This document shows, piece after piece, positions 51,527-61,427 of a stretch of 64,000 nucleotides of DNA (the first letter of the stretch is position 1; the number at the start of each line of letters is the position of its first letter). The notes beneath the pieces were generated by a model, which did not search any database, had not been told where the DNA came from, and worked only from the letters and a program-made list of their open reading frames with translations. The position numbers were made by a program, and so were the translations under genes. Source of the DNA: Sinorhizobium garamanticum (GTDB lineage Bacteria > Pseudomonadota > Alphaproteobacteria > Rhizobiales > Rhizobiaceae). Location: the NCBI RefSeq assembly GCF_029892065.1, contig NZ_CP120373.1, positions 2,177,001 through 2,241,000 on the forward strand, in the 5' to 3' direction.

Positions 51527-53803
51527 TCAGCCGCCTTTTCTAGGCAAGAATCCGATCTGCTGTCGCTGCGGGTCTTCTTGTTTCAGCGTACGGAGCATCG
51601 CCTCGTATTCCCGCTCGAGTTCGGGCGTCACTGACGGGCGAATTTCATCGAACGCCTTGTTGAAATGCTCCAGCGTGACGTCCTGGGCGTCGAGATTTTC
51701 CCTGAGCGCGATAAGACCCGCGCGCCTGGTGAGATCTTCAAGGTCGGCACCCGTGAACCGCTCGGTCCTTTGCGCGAGATCGTCGAGGTCAACGTCCTTG
51801 GCCAGCGGCATCTTGCGCGTGTGTACGCCAAGAATCTTGCGCCGGCCCTTTTCATCCGGAACCGGAACATAGACAAGCTCGTCGAAACGGCCAGGTCGAA
51901 GCAGGGCGGGGTCGAGGAGGTTCGGCCGATTGGTCGCCGCCATGACGACCACGCCTTGCATATCTTCCAACCCGTCCATTTCCGCTAGCAACGTGTTTAC
52001 CACGCGTTCGGTCACGGCGGGCTCGCCGATGCCGCCACCCCGAGCCGGGGCAAGGGAATCGATTTCGTCAATAAAGATCACTGTCGGCGCGACCTGCCTT
52101 GCCCGTTCGAAGAGCTGCGATACCTGCTGCTCGGACTCCCCGTACCATTTCGAAAGCAGGTCGGACGACTTGGTCGCCACGAAATTCGCCTCCGCTTCCC
52201 GCGCGACGGCCTTCGCCAGCAAGGTCTTCCCGGTCCCCGGCGGACCGAACAGCAGGAATCCCTTCGCCGGACGAATGCCCATTCGCTTGAATGATTGCGG
52301 AGATCGCAACGGCAATTCGACCCCTTCGCGAAGCCGCATCTGCGCGTCGTCCAGCCCCCCGATGTCAGCCCACCGAACGTCGGGCGCTTGAATCATGATT
52401 TCGCGGAGTGCTGACGGCTGTATCCGCTTCAGGGCGGTCAAGAAGTCAGCCTGGTTGACGCTCAGATTTTCGAGGACCTCGCTCGGGATGCCCTCTCTGA
52501 GATTGATGTCGGGCAATATCCTGCGAAGCGAATCCATCGCCGCTTCGCGCGCGAGCGCGCCGACATCGGCGCCGACAAAACCGTAGGTGGTTCTTGCAAT
52601 TTCGTCGAGGTCGACGTCTTCCGCCAGAGGCATGCCGCGCGTGTGGATTGCAAGAACCTCGCGCCTGCCTTTCTGATCCGGCACTCCGATGACGATCTCG
52701 CGATCGAAGCGGCCTGGACGTCTCAGCGCTTCGTCAATTGAATCACGGCGATTGGTGGCACCGATGACGACGATGTTCTGCCTGGGCTCGAGACCGTCCA
52801 TCAAAGTCAAGAGCTGTGCCACGATCCGGCGTTCCACTTCGCCGGTCACTTTCTCCCGTTTCGGCGCGATCGAGTCGATCTCGTCGAGAAAGATGATGGA
52901 AGGAGCGTTCTTGGCCGCCTCCTCGAACACCTGGCGCAACCGTTGTTCGGATTCACCATATTGGCTCCCCATGATTTCCGGCCCGGCGATATGATAGAAA
53001 TGAGCTTCGGTTTCGTTTGCAACCGCCCGCGCCAGAAGTGTCTTGCCCGTTCCCGGAGGGCCGTGAAGCAGCACGCCCTTCGGGGGATCGATGCCAAGGC
53101 GCTGGAACAGCTCCGGATGTCGAAGCGGCAGCTCCACCATTTCCCGCACTTGATCGACTGCGTTTCCGAGGCCGCCGATGTCATCATAGGTGACGTCGGC
53201 CCGTCTGGCCTCCTTGGGCTCTTCGTATTCCGGTCGCAGTTCGACGACGGTATTTTCTCCCATCGTGACGATGCCGCGCGGCTGGGTCGACACGACGACC
53301 AGACGGATCTCCTGGAGACCATAGGCTGGAAGCTCGACCAAGCCGCGCATGATGTCATGCTCCGTGCGGACGTTGCGACTGATGCGTTGGTGTACGGACG
53401 TCGAGATCACATCCCCGGCAGCCATCGGGCGGCGAAAGAACGTACGCTGAAGCGCTTCGCCCGATCCCTGCAGCCGAAGGTTCTTCTGGGCAGGGGCGAG
53501 AACGACCCGCTGGGCAGGTCGCGCATCCACCTTGTGAACCTCCACATAGTCGCCGCTGGTTGCGCCGGCGTTCACACGCTGCAGGCCGTCCAATCTAATG
53601 ATGTTGAGGCCCTCGTCCTCAGCGTAGCCCCGGAAAGCGATCGCACCCGTATGACGTTTCCCGACAATCTCGATTATGTCGCCTTCTTCGACTCCGAGCG
53701 CGGACATGATCCTCGGCGTAATTCTCGCGAATGGTCCTCCGGAGTCTTCGGGACGGGTATTTGCGACCTGAAGCTTGACGGTGTTGTCTTGGGATTGTGC
53801 CAT
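51527..53803 (-). CDS. CDC48/p97-like AAA+ ATPase
   Basis: 758 residues with the full archaeal/eukaryotic CDC48 layout: a double-psi-barrel N-domain (about 10-190), D1 with Walker A GPPGTGKTLLARA (about 248-260) and Walker B IIFLDEIDSIAPKRE, and D2 with a second GPPGTGKTLLAKA and VIFIDEIDSLAPARGGG. The arginine fingers (RRPGRFDRE, LRPGRFDEL) are intact. Would unfold or extract proteins using ATP. GGAGAGTTC precedes the ATG; the longer frame upstream is discarded. Not part of the neighbouring hyp operon. Bacterial carriers are scattered, so horizontal transfer is possible. Confidence 0.92.
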   Translation of the reverse strand: MAQSQDNTVKLQVANTRPEDSGGPFARITPRIMSALGVEEGDIIEIVGKRHTGAIAFRGYAEDEGLNIIRLDGLQRVNAGATSGDYVEVHKVDARPAQRVVLAPAQKNLRLQGSGEALQRTFFRRPMAAGDVISTSVHQRISRNVRTEHDIMRGLVELPAYGLQEIRLVVVSTQPRGIVTMGENTVVELRPEYEEPKEARRADVTYDDIGGLGNAVDQVREMVELPLRHPELFQRLGIDPPKGVLLHGPPGTGKTLLARAVANETEAHFYHIAGPEIMGSQYGESEQRLRQVFEEAAKNAPSIIFLDEIDSIAPKREKVTGEVERRIVAQLLTLMDGLEPRQNIVVIGATNRRDSIDEALRRPGRFDREIVIGVPDQKGRREVLAIHTRGMPLAEDVDLDEIARTTYGFVGADVGALAREAAMDSLRRILPDINLREGIPSEVLENLSVNQADFLTALKRIQPSALREIMIQAPDVRWADIGGLDDAQMRLREGVELPLRSPQSFKRMGIRPAKGFLLFGPPGTGKTLLAKAVAREAEANFVATKSSDLLSKWYGESEQQVSQLFERARQVAPTVIFIDEIDSLAPARGGGIGEPAVTERVVNTLLAEMDGLEDMQGVVVMAATNRPNLLDPALLRPGRFDELVYVPVPDEKGRRKILGVHTRKMPLAKDVDLDDLAQRTERFTGADLEDLTRRAGLIALRENLDAQDVTLEHFNKAFDEIRPSVTPELEREYEAMLRTLKQEDPQRQQIGFLPRKGG

Positions 53804-54140
53804 TGAACTCTCCGGGCTCGGACAAGGTCTGAAAGAGGGACGAGTGCAGTGCAGATCAGTTATACGACCAAACATATGGTTGCGGACAGGCATTTCCAGC
53901 TCGCGCGTCAGCGTTTCGGCATGGCCCGAACAAGCTGATTTCAAGTTAGGCAATACAAAATGGTCAAGAGAGCCTGAAGTATAGTCAAAGAACCTGAAAG
54001 CGGTGACTGATACGCTCTCGATAACAGAGGGCGGCCTGGCCCTGGGGGGCGAATAAGCCAAGTTTCGTCGCTTGTCGAAAAAACCAAAGCGGATGGGAGT
54101 GATAGGTTTCAGCCGCTGAAATCGGGTCTGTCAGCGTCAA
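53804..54140. other. Divergent intergenic region (AAA+ ATPase / response regulator)
   Basis: 337 bases without a gene. AT-richer stretches at about 53870-53990 probably contain the two promoters. No clear operator or RNA was seen. Confidence 0.4.
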
Positions 54141-54797
54141 ATGAGGATATGGCGCATGGTGATACTGACACCGCAGGAAGCCGGAGGACGCGTGTTGATT
54201 GCAGAACGCAATCCACTTGTCATTGCCGCACTGCGCGGGCTCTTTTCGGAGAACACCAAGTTCTCGATCGTCGGCACCGCCAGCTCGTCTGCGGAGTTAT
54301 GCGAGAAGCTTGGGTCGATCGAAGCGGATTGCGTGTTGCTGAGCTGGCAACTTATCGATGCGGAGGCGCCAGATGTGCTCGCCGATCTGGAGCGGCTCGG
54401 TTTCGACCCGAGGATCGTGCTCTTCGCTGAAAGCCATAACCCGGCCGTCGTAAGCGAAACAATCCGGCTCGGCGTAAATGGGCTTTGTTACCAGTTCGAA
54501 GATCCGGAGATCCTTTTCGCCACGCTAACGGCGGTGATGAAAGGGCGCATTTGTATCCCTTATACCGTTCTCGCGAAGGTGCCGCATTCACCGTTTTCGC
54601 AGCTCACGTCCCGTGAGAACGAGCTGTTGTCCATGCTGGCCGACGGCTGGAGCAATACTCAGATTGCAGCGCGGACCGGCATATCCGAAAACACCGTGAA
54701 ATATCACCTCAAGAATCTGTACGACAAGCTCCAGGTCCGAAACCGGGCGATGGCGGTCGCGATCTACGCCAAGGAACGGCGGCGCATTCAAACATAA
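54141..54797 (+). CDS. Atypical LuxR-type response regulator
   Basis: 218 residues (or 213 from the ATG at 54156). Receiver-like domain about 16-125 (VLIAERNPLVIAALRGLF) and a GerE helix-turn-helix about 150-212 (LTSRENELLSMLADGWSNTQIAARTGISENTVKYHLKNLYDKL in part). The usual phosphoacceptor Asp is replaced: the strand reads DCVLLSWQLID with Ser68, and the N-terminal acid pair is reduced. It should therefore not be controlled by ordinary phosphorylation. No kinase is adjacent. Confidence 0.85.
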   Translation: MRIWRMVILTPQEAGGRVLIAERNPLVIAALRGLFSENTKFSIVGTASSSAELCEKLGSIEADCVLLSWQLIDAEAPDVLADLERLGFDPRIVLFAESHNPAVVSETIRLGVNGLCYQFEDPEILFATLTAVMKGRICIPYTVLAKVPHSPFSQLTSRENELLSMLADGWSNTQIAARTGISENTVKYHLKNLYDKLQVRNRAMAVAIYAKERRRIQT

Positions 54798-55117
54798 GCG
54801 CGCAATCTCCATCCAGAACCCGGCGACGGGTAGCGACAATCCCTGTGCGCCACGCGTGCTGCACCCGTCATCAGCAAAAGCTTTGCCCCGACTAGGTGGC
54901 AGCACCGCTTCGTCTCGAGGGTTGGGCCAGCTTTCGTCAGGGTTGGCTGTCCGGGTAGGGATTGCCTACCCGTTTTCCGAAACCGCCACCCGCCCGGGCC
55001 GAAATTGCGCTGCCCGTCCGGCATTCCTTTCTGCCAGAGCGAGTGTTGTGTGGTGGTCGCCCGAAAGGCAGCCTGAGCACCGCAATCAAATCTCGTCCGC
55101 GGTCACTTGGAGGAACC
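54798..55117. other. Intergenic region before the serine-cycle operon
   Basis: 320 bases without a credible gene; contains the terminator-like hairpin at 54952-54976 and presumably the promoter of the downstream operon. Confidence 0.4.
54952..54976 (+). terminator. Terminator-like hairpin
   Basis: CGGGTAGG (54952-54959) pairs with CCTACCCG (54965-54972) and is followed by TTTT. Lies 155 bases beyond the response-regulator stop. Confidence 0.55.
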
Positions 55118-56308
55118 ATGCCAGGCTACAATCATCTCTTCATTCCCGGCCCCACCAACATTCCCGAGCAGGTTCGCCAGGCCATGAACCTGCCGATGGA
55201 AGACATGCGCTCCCCTCGATATCCCTTGTTGACATTGCCGCTCCTTGCCGACGTCAAGAAGGTTTTCAAGAACCACGACGGCCGCGTCTTCATCTATCCT
55301 TCATCGGGCACTGGCGCCTGGGAAGCGGCGATGACCAACGTGCTCTCCCCGGGCGACCGGGTACTGATGAGCCGCTTCGGTCAGTTCTCCCATCTCTGGG
55401 TCGACATGGCCGAGCGCCTCGGCTTCGAGGTCGATTGCATCGACAGGGAATGGGGAACGGGCGTGCCGGTCGAGCTCTATGCCGAGCGGCTCGCCGCCGA
55501 CAAGGCGCACAGGATCAAGGCCGTCTTCGTCACGCATAACGAAACCGCGACCGGCGTGACCTCGGATGTCGCGGCTGTTCGCGCGGCGCTCGATGCTTGC
55601 GGCCACCCGGCGCTGCTCTTCGTCGACGGTGTCTCCTCGATCGGCTCCATCGATTTCCGCCAGGACGAATGGGGTGTCGATTGCGCCGTCTCCGGCTCGC
55701 AGAAGGGTTTCATGCTGCCCGCCGGGCTCGGCTTCCTTTCGGTCAGCCAGAAGGCGCTGGAAGCGGCCAAGACCGCGCGTCACATGCGCTGCTACTTCTC
55801 CTTCGAGGACATGATCAAGACCAACGATACCGGCTACTTTCCCTACACGCCGCCGACTCAGCTCCTGCGGGGCCTACGCGCTGCGCTCGACCTGATCTTC
55901 GAGGAAGGCCTCGAAAATATCTTCGCGCGTCACCACCATCTCGCCAACGGCGTGCGGGCCGCGGTTTCCGCCTGGGGCCTCAGGCTCTGCGCGACCGAGC
56001 CGAAGTGGCATTCCGACACGGTGTCGGCGATCCAGTTGCCGGAAGGGATCGATGGCGCCGAGGTCATCCGCCACGCCTATCGAACCTACAATACCTCGCT
56101 CGGCAGCGGGCTCAGCAAGGTGGCGGGCAAGGTCTTCCGCATCGGCCATCTGGGATCGCTGAACGAGGTGATGGTGCTCGCCGCGCTCTCGGCCGCCGAA
56201 CTGACGCTGCTCGATTGCGGCGTAGCGATTGAGCCCGGTTCCGGCGTCGGTGCCGCGATCAAGCAGTTCCGTTCCGCTGCCGCGACGGCAACCGCCAAGG
56301 CGGCCTGA
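55118..56308 (+). CDS. sgaA: Serine-glyoxylate aminotransferase
   Basis: 396-residue PLP enzyme of fold-type I, class V. The cofactor lysine is in SGSQKGFMLPAGLGFLS; FIPGPTNIPEQV and PSSGTGAWEAA are typical of serine/alanine-glyoxylate aminotransferases. It transfers the amino group of serine to glyoxylate, giving hydroxypyruvate and glycine. AGGAGGAACC-type ribosome-binding site before the ATG. First gene of a four-gene serine-cycle operon; the neighbours support the serine-cycle role over photorespiration-like alternatives. Confidence 0.92.
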   Translation: MPGYNHLFIPGPTNIPEQVRQAMNLPMEDMRSPRYPLLTLPLLADVKKVFKNHDGRVFIYPSSGTGAWEAAMTNVLSPGDRVLMSRFGQFSHLWVDMAERLGFEVDCIDREWGTGVPVELYAERLAADKAHRIKAVFVTHNETATGVTSDVAAVRAALDACGHPALLFVDGVSSIGSIDFRQDEWGVDCAVSGSQKGFMLPAGLGFLSVSQKALEAAKTARHMRCYFSFEDMIKTNDTGYFPYTPPTQLLRGLRAALDLIFEEGLENIFARHHHLANGVRAAVSAWGLRLCATEPKWHSDTVSAIQLPEGIDGAEVIRHAYRTYNTSLGSGLSKVAGKVFRIGHLGSLNEVMVLAALSAAELTLLDCGVAIEPGSGVGAAIKQFRSAAATATAKAA

Positions 56309-56328
56309 ACAGAAGAGGGGAGACATTC

Positions 56329-57270
56329 ATGAGCCACACGATAAACCATCTCCGCCGCCTCCGCTTACAGCGCAGCGAACTCGCGGTTCCGGGCTCGAAT
56401 CCGGAGATGATCGAGAAGGCGGCCAATTCGGAGGCCGACTACATTTTCCTCGATATCGAGGACGCGGTGGCGCCGCCGGACAAGGAGCGTGCCCGCGCCA
56501 ACATTGTCGCCGCGCTCAATCAGATCGACTGGCACGGCCGCGGCAAGACCATCTCCGTCCGCATCAATGGCCTCGACACCCACTATATGTATCGTGACGT
56601 CGTTGATCTCATGGAGCAGGCCGGCGACCGGATCGACACGCTGCTCGTGCCAAAGGTCGGCGTGCCGGCAGATCTCTACATGGTCGAAGCCATGGTCAAC
56701 CAGATTGAGATCGCCAAGGGCTACAAGACCCGCGTCGGGCTCGAGGCGCTGATCGAGACCGCGCTCGGCATGGCCAATGTCGAAGCCATCGCTTCCTTCG
56801 GCGGGCGGCTCGAGGCGCTGCATTTCGGCGTCGCCGACTATGCCGCGAGCCTCAAGGCCCGCACGGTCAACATCGGCGGGCTCAACCCGGATTATCCCGG
56901 CGACCAGTGGCATTTCGGGCTGTCGCGCATGACGGTCGCGTGCCGTGCCTATGGACTGCGCGCCATCGACGGACCCTTCGGCGACTTCTCCGATCCCGAG
57001 GGCTACAAGGCCGCCGCCCGTCGTGCCGCCGCGCTCGGGATCGAGGGCAAATGGGCGATCCACCCGAGCCAGATCGCGCTTGCCAACGACATCTTCTCCC
57101 CACCCGAGAAGGAGGTCGATCGTGCCCGCCGCATCATCGACGCGCTGAAGCTTGCCGAGAGCCAGGGCAAGGGTGCCGCATCGCTCGACGGCAAGATGAT
57201 CGACGCCGCATCCGAGCGCATGGCGCGCAACGTGCTCGCCACCCACGAAGCAATCATCGCCAGCCGCTGA
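56329..57270 (+). CDS. mcl: Malyl-CoA lyase (HpcH/HpaI/CitE family)
   Basis: 313 residues. CitE-like TIM barrel with the metal-binding Glu/Asp in [21 protein letters not shown] in part, the [10 protein letters not shown] strand and [12 protein letters not shown]. It cleaves malyl-CoA to acetyl-CoA and glyoxylate. Start ATG has GAGGGGAGA upstream. 20 bases after the aminotransferase gene, 11 before the malate-CoA ligase genes that make its substrate. Confidence 0.9.
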   Translation: MSHTINHLRRLRLQRSELAVPGSNPEMIEKAANSEADYIFLDIEDAVAPPDKERARANIVAALNQIDWHGRGKTISVRINGLDTHYMYRDVVDLMEQAGDRIDTLLVPKVGVPADLYMVEAMVNQIEIAKGYKTRVGLEALIETALGMANVEAIASFGGRLEALHFGVADYAASLKARTVNIGGLNPDYPGDQWHFGLSRMTVACRAYGLRAIDGPFGDFSDPEGYKAAARRAAALGIEGKWAIHPSQIALANDIFSPPEKEVDRARRIIDALKLAESQGKGAASLDGKMIDAASERMARNVLATHEAIIASR

Positions 57271-57281
57271 GGGAGGCAGAT

Positions 57282-58466
57282 ATGGACATTCACGAATACC
57301 AGGCCAAGGAACTTCTATCCCGCTACCAGATCCACATTCCACGCGGCGGGCTGGCCTACAGCCCCGAACAGGCGGCCTATCGCGCAAGCGAGATTGGCGG
57401 CGACCGCTGGGTCGTGAAGGCGCAGATTCATTCCGGCGCGCGCGGCAAGGCGGGCGGCATCAAGCTCTGCTCGTCCGACCATGAGATCGCCGCGGCTGCC
57501 GACGCCATGCTCGGCGCCAAGCTGGTGACGCACCAGACCGGCCCGCAGGGCAAGCTGGTCAGTCGTCTCTACGTCGAGGAGGCGATGGACATCGAACGTG
57601 AGATCTATCTCGGCTTCGTGCTCGACCGCAAATCCGAACGGATCATGATCGTCGCGTCGTCCTCCGGCGGTATGGAGATCGAAGAGATCGCCGAGGCCGA
57701 ACCCGACTCCATCATCCGCGCCACCGTCGATCCGGGCGTGGGCATGCAGGATTTCCAGGCCCGCGAGATCGCCTTCGGCCTGGGTATCGACAATGCGCTC
57801 GTCGGCCGCGCCACGCAGACGCTCATGGGCTGCTACCGCGCCTTCGTCGACTACGATGCCTCGATGCTGGAGATCAACCCGCTGGTCGTGACCCGCCGGG
57901 GTGATCTCGTGGCCCTCGACGCGAAGATGAGCTTCGACGAGAACGCGCTCTTCCGCCGGCCTCAAATCGCGGAGATGCGCGACAAGAGCCAGGAGGATCC
58001 GCGCGAGACCTACGCATCCGACCGCGGCCTTTCCTATGTCGGCCTCGACGGCAATATCGGCTGCATCATCAACGGTGCGGGCCTGGCGATGGCGACCATG
58101 GACATGATCAAGATCGCCGGCGGTGAGCCCGCGAACTTCCTCGACATCGGAGGTGGTGCTTCGCCCGAGCGCGTGGCGAAATCGTTCCGCGCCGTACTCA
58201 GGGACAGGCAAGTCGAGACGATCCTCGTCAACATCTTTGCCGGCATCAACCGCTGCGACTGGGTGGCAGAGGGCGTGATCAAGGCATTGCGCGAAGTCGG
58301 CGTACCGGTTCCGCTCGTGGTGCGCCTCTCCGGCACCAACATGGAAGAGGGGCGGCGCATCCTCGCCGAATCCGGCGAGAACATCATCATCGCGGAAACG
58401 CTGGCGGAGGCCGCCGAAAAGGCGGTCGGCGCATGGCGTTCCTACACCGCTACCAAAGCTGCTTGA
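57282..58466 (+). CDS. mtkA: Malate-CoA ligase (malate thiokinase) beta subunit
   Basis: 394 residues: ATP-grasp protein of the succinyl-CoA synthetase beta family ([53 protein letters not shown]). Placed next to malyl-CoA lyase it is more likely malate thiokinase than succinyl-CoA synthetase, whose genes normally sit with the TCA cycle. GGGAGG before the ATG. Confidence 0.88.
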   Translation: MDIHEYQAKELLSRYQIHIPRGGLAYSPEQAAYRASEIGGDRWVVKAQIHSGARGKAGGIKLCSSDHEIAAAADAMLGAKLVTHQTGPQGKLVSRLYVEEAMDIEREIYLGFVLDRKSERIMIVASSSGGMEIEEIAEAEPDSIIRATVDPGVGMQDFQAREIAFGLGIDNALVGRATQTLMGCYRAFVDYDASMLEINPLVVTRRGDLVALDAKMSFDENALFRRPQIAEMRDKSQEDPRETYASDRGLSYVGLDGNIGCIINGAGLAMATMDMIKIAGGEPANFLDIGGGASPERVAKSFRAVLRDRQVETILVNIFAGINRCDWVAEGVIKALREVGVPVPLVVRLSGTNMEEGRRILAESGENIIIAETLAEAAEKAVGAWRSYTATKAA

Positions 58467-58479
58467 GGGAGTCCGAGAC

Positions 58480-59379
58480 ATGTCCATCCTACTCGACAGG
58501 AACACCCGCGTCATCGTGCAGGGCTTCACCGGCAAGATCGGCAGCTTCCACGCGGAAGACATGAAGCGTTACGGCACCAATGTCGTGGGCGGCGTGACCC
58601 CCGGAAAGGGCGGCCATACCCATCTCGGCTTGCCGGTCTTCAATACGGTGAAGGGCGCGGTGCAGGAGACCGGCGCGGAGGCCTCGATCGTGTTCGTGCC
58701 GCCGCCCTTTGCTGCCGACTCGATCATGGAGGCGGCGGACGCCGGTATCCGGCTCTGCGTCTGCATCACCGACGGCATTCCCTCCCAGGACATGACCAGG
58801 GTCAAACGATATATGCGGCGTTACCGCTTCGAGGATCGCATGACGCTGATCGGCCCGAACTGCGCCGGCATGATCACGCCCGGCGAGGCGCTGATGGGCA
58901 TCATGCCGGGGTCGATTTACCTGCCTGGCCGTATCGGCATCGTCGGCCGATCCGGCACGCTCGGCTATGAAGCGGCAAGCCAGATGAAGGCGCTCGGCAT
59001 CGGCGTGTCCACCTCGGTCGGCATCGGCGGCGACCCGGTCAACGGATCCTCTTTCAAGGACATGCTCGAACTCTTCGAGAAGGATCCCGACACCGATGCG
59101 GTTCTAATGATCGGCGAGATCGGCGGCCCTCAGGAGGCGGAGGCCGCGCTTTGGGCGCGGGACCACATGAAGAAGCCGCTGATCGCCTATATCGCCGGCC
59201 TTTCAGCACCGAAGGGCCGCCGCATGGGTCATGCCGGCGCGATCATCTCCGCCTTCGGGGAATCGGCCCAGGAAAAGGTCGAGATCCTCAAGGGCGCGGG
59301 CGTCACGATCGTGCCGACGCCGTCCTCGTTCGGCGAGACGGTGGCGGATGTATTGGCGGCCATGACTAAGGCTGCCTGA
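58480..59379 (+). CDS. mtkB: Malate-CoA ligase (malate thiokinase) alpha subunit
   Basis: 299 residues with a CoA-binding Rossmann fold ([28 protein letters not shown]) and the phosphohistidine in [13 protein letters not shown]. Partner of the beta subunit; together they form malyl-CoA from malate, CoA and ATP. 13 bases after mtkA, same operon. Identity over succinyl-CoA synthetase is by context. Confidence 0.88.
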   Translation: MSILLDRNTRVIVQGFTGKIGSFHAEDMKRYGTNVVGGVTPGKGGHTHLGLPVFNTVKGAVQETGAEASIVFVPPPFAADSIMEAADAGIRLCVCITDGIPSQDMTRVKRYMRRYRFEDRMTLIGPNCAGMITPGEALMGIMPGSIYLPGRIGIVGRSGTLGYEAASQMKALGIGVSTSVGIGGDPVNGSSFKDMLELFEKDPDTDAVLMIGEIGGPQEAEAALWARDHMKKPLIAYIAGLSAPKGRRMGHAGAIISAFGESAQEKVEILKGAGVTIVPTPSSFGETVADVLAAMTKAA

Positions 59380-59404
59380 TTGCAAAGCCCCGCCTGCTGG
59401 TGAC

Positions 59405-59461
59405 GCGTCCCTGAGCGGGAGAAGCGGAGCGCGCGCCTGCCGTGCGCTTCGACAGGGACGC
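59405..59461. terminator. Long hairpin after the serine-cycle operon
   Basis: GCGTCCCTG (59405-59413) pairs with CAGGGACGC (59453-59461), with further GC-rich pairing inside. It starts 25 bases after the mtkB stop. No T-run, so a role in rho-independent termination is uncertain. Confidence 0.5.
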
Positions 59462-59579
59462 TCGTCGGCGGCGGGTTCCACTGACGGATGTCAAAAACGT
59501 CGTTGTTCTGCCGCATATCGAGCCGCGATCCACGGGACGGGATCTTATGAATGGCCATCGGCGGCCTGGAGGTTAACTA

Positions 59580-59684
59580 CCGCATGTTTTCCCTAAATCG
59601 CAGCCGGTTCAGGGGGAAAACATGCAGCAATTCAAAGTATTACAGCGTCCTTTTGCGCGTCTGACAGGACGCGCGGCGCTGTGG
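59580..59684. repeat. RIME-like double-palindrome repeat, copy 2
   Basis: About 105 bases, closely similar to the copy at 44250-44352 (shared blocks include CATGCAGCAATTCAAAGT and GACGCGCGGCGCTGT). It ends right at the ribosome-binding site of the BCCT gene, an unusual placement that could affect its expression. Confidence 0.8.
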
Positions 59685-59695
59685 GAGGAGCAAAA

Positions 59696-61288
59696 ATGGA
59701 GCGATCACGACCGAGTGGGATCGACCCGGCTGTATTCTGGCCGGCCATGTTCATCATCCTTGGATTTGTCGGCTGGGGGACCGTATTCCCTGAAAGCCTG
59801 TCCTCGGTCTCGAAGGTGGTACTCGATGCCATCATCGCCGACTTTGGCTGGGGTTTCGTCGTCTCTTCTGCCGGCTTCCTGGTTTTTGCTCTGTTCCTGG
59901 CCGTGAGCCGCTTCGGCAAGATCCGCCTGGGACAGGACGACGAGCGCCCGGAATTTCGCACCGCCTCGTGGATCTGCATGATGTTCAGCGTCGGCATGGG
60001 CATTGGGCTGATGTTCTGGGGCGTCGCGGAGCCAATCTACCACTTTGCAGGTCCGCCCCATGGGCAGGCCGAGCCAAGGACCCTCGAGGCGGCTCTTGTT
60101 GCGATGAAGTATTCCTATTTCCATTGGGCGCTTCATCCCTGGGCCATCTACGCGGTGGTTGGTCTTGCCATCGCCTATTTCACCTTCCGCAAGGGAAAGC
60201 CGAACCTGATTTCCGCTGCCTTCACGCCGATCCTCGGCGAGGCCGCAAGCGGGCCGATCGGCAAGGCGATCGACGTGCTTGCGCTGATTGCAACACTGTT
60301 CGGAACCGCCACCTCGCTCGGTCTTGGCGCACAGCAGATCAACAGCGGTATGAACTTTCTCTGGGGTACGGGCGTTTCCAACGCCATCGCGCTGACGATC
60401 ATCGGGGTCATGACGGTGCTGTTCATACTCTCGGCGGTGTCTGGCGTGGGCAAGGGGATCCAGTTCCTCTCCAACATGAACATGATCATCGCAATGCTGC
60501 TGCTGGTGTTCCTGGTGTGCATCGGACCAACGATCTTCATGTTCAACACGTTCACCGAATCGCTAGGATTCTATCTGAGCGACCTCGTGTCCATGTCGTT
60601 GCGCACGGCAGCCTTCAGCGACGGCAAATGGCTGGGCAGCTGGACCATTTTCTATTGGGCCTGGTGGATATCCTGGGCGCCCTTCGTCGGCGTGTTCATC
60701 GCGCGGATCTCGCGCGGTCGCACGATCAAGGAGTTCGTGACCGGCGTGATCCTGATCCCGAGCGGCGTCACTTTCATCTGGTTCACGATCCTGGGCGGCA
60801 CGGCACTTCATTCCGAGCTCTTCGGTGCCGGCGGGATCGTCGATGCCGTCAACAACCAAGGCGCAGCGGTCTCGCTCTTTGCCCTTCTGGCGCAATATCC
60901 ATTCGCCTGGCTGACATCGTTGATCGCCATCTTTCTGGTCGCGATCTTCTTCATCTCGGGCGCGGACGCAGGCGCGGTCGTGATGGGAATGCTTTCATCA
61001 CGCGGGGCACTGGAGCCAAAGCGTGGTGTTGTCGTCCTTTGGGGCGTGCTTGCCGGTGCCTCGGCCGCGGTGCTTCTGGTCATGGGCGGGCTTCAGGGCC
61101 TCCAGACCGCGTCGATCATCGCGGCCGCACCGTTCCTACTGGTGATGGTCGGGCTTTGCATTTCGCTATGGCATGCCCTTCTCGATGAGCTCGAAGAGGG
61201 AAGGGCGCAGCGTCCCGTGCCAACATCCGCAATGCCGGGCACGGGAACAGACGAGGCTCCCGGGCTTGTACCTGAAGCCGTGTCGTGA
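59696..61288 (+). CDS. BCCT-family betaine/carnitine/choline transporter
   Basis: 530 residues with about twelve TM helices. The BCCT signature FYWAWWISWAPFVGVFIARISRG is complete; MGIGLMFWGVAEPIYHF and FTILGGTALH are also typical. Imports quaternary amines or related osmolytes and carbon sources in symport with Na+ or H+. Substrate is not fixed by sequence; the adjacent GlxA-type AraC regulator (a class that includes GbdR and CdhR) hints at betaine or carnitine. ATG preferred over the GTG five codons earlier because GGGAGGAG precedes it. Confidence 0.9.
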   Translation: MERSRPSGIDPAVFWPAMFIILGFVGWGTVFPESLSSVSKVVLDAIIADFGWGFVVSSAGFLVFALFLAVSRFGKIRLGQDDERPEFRTASWICMMFSVGMGIGLMFWGVAEPIYHFAGPPHGQAEPRTLEAALVAMKYSYFHWALHPWAIYAVVGLAIAYFTFRKGKPNLISAAFTPILGEAASGPIGKAIDVLALIATLFGTATSLGLGAQQINSGMNFLWGTGVSNAIALTIIGVMTVLFILSAVSGVGKGIQFLSNMNMIIAMLLLVFLVCIGPTIFMFNTFTESLGFYLSDLVSMSLRTAAFSDGKWLGSWTIFYWAWWISWAPFVGVFIARISRGRTIKEFVTGVILIPSGVTFIWFTILGGTALHSELFGAGGIVDAVNNQGAAVSLFALLAQYPFAWLTSLIAIFLVAIFFISGADAGAVVMGMLSSRGALEPKRGVVVLWGVLAGASAAVLLVMGGLQGLQTASIIAAAPFLLVMVGLCISLWHALLDELEEGRAQRPVPTSAMPGTGTDEAPGLVPEAVS

Positions 61289-61304
61289 GTTGAGATCGTT
61301 CAGC

Positions 61305-61333
61305 TGCACCGTCGGTCCGGGACCGACGGTGCA
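61305..61333. terminator. Perfect 13-bp palindrome after the BCCT gene
   Basis: TGCACCGTCGGTC, CGG loop, GACCGACGGTGCA, 17 bases past the stop codon. Lacks a T-run on the plus strand, so it may stabilise the 3' end rather than terminate. Confidence 0.55.
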
Positions 61334-61427
61334 AAGAGGGACTCCAATTGAAACGCGAAGAGATTGCGGGGTTTGTCGGCCCCGTTGGACTACTTGCCGT
61401 GGCGTGATCCGCGACGTGAAGGATGCG

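Noticed and set aside
61305-61333. 13-bp palindrome as an operator for the GlxA-type regulator
   Set aside because: It lies 17 bases after the BCCT stop and at the far 3' side of the convergent regulator gene, so an end-of-transcript role is more likely than a promoter role.
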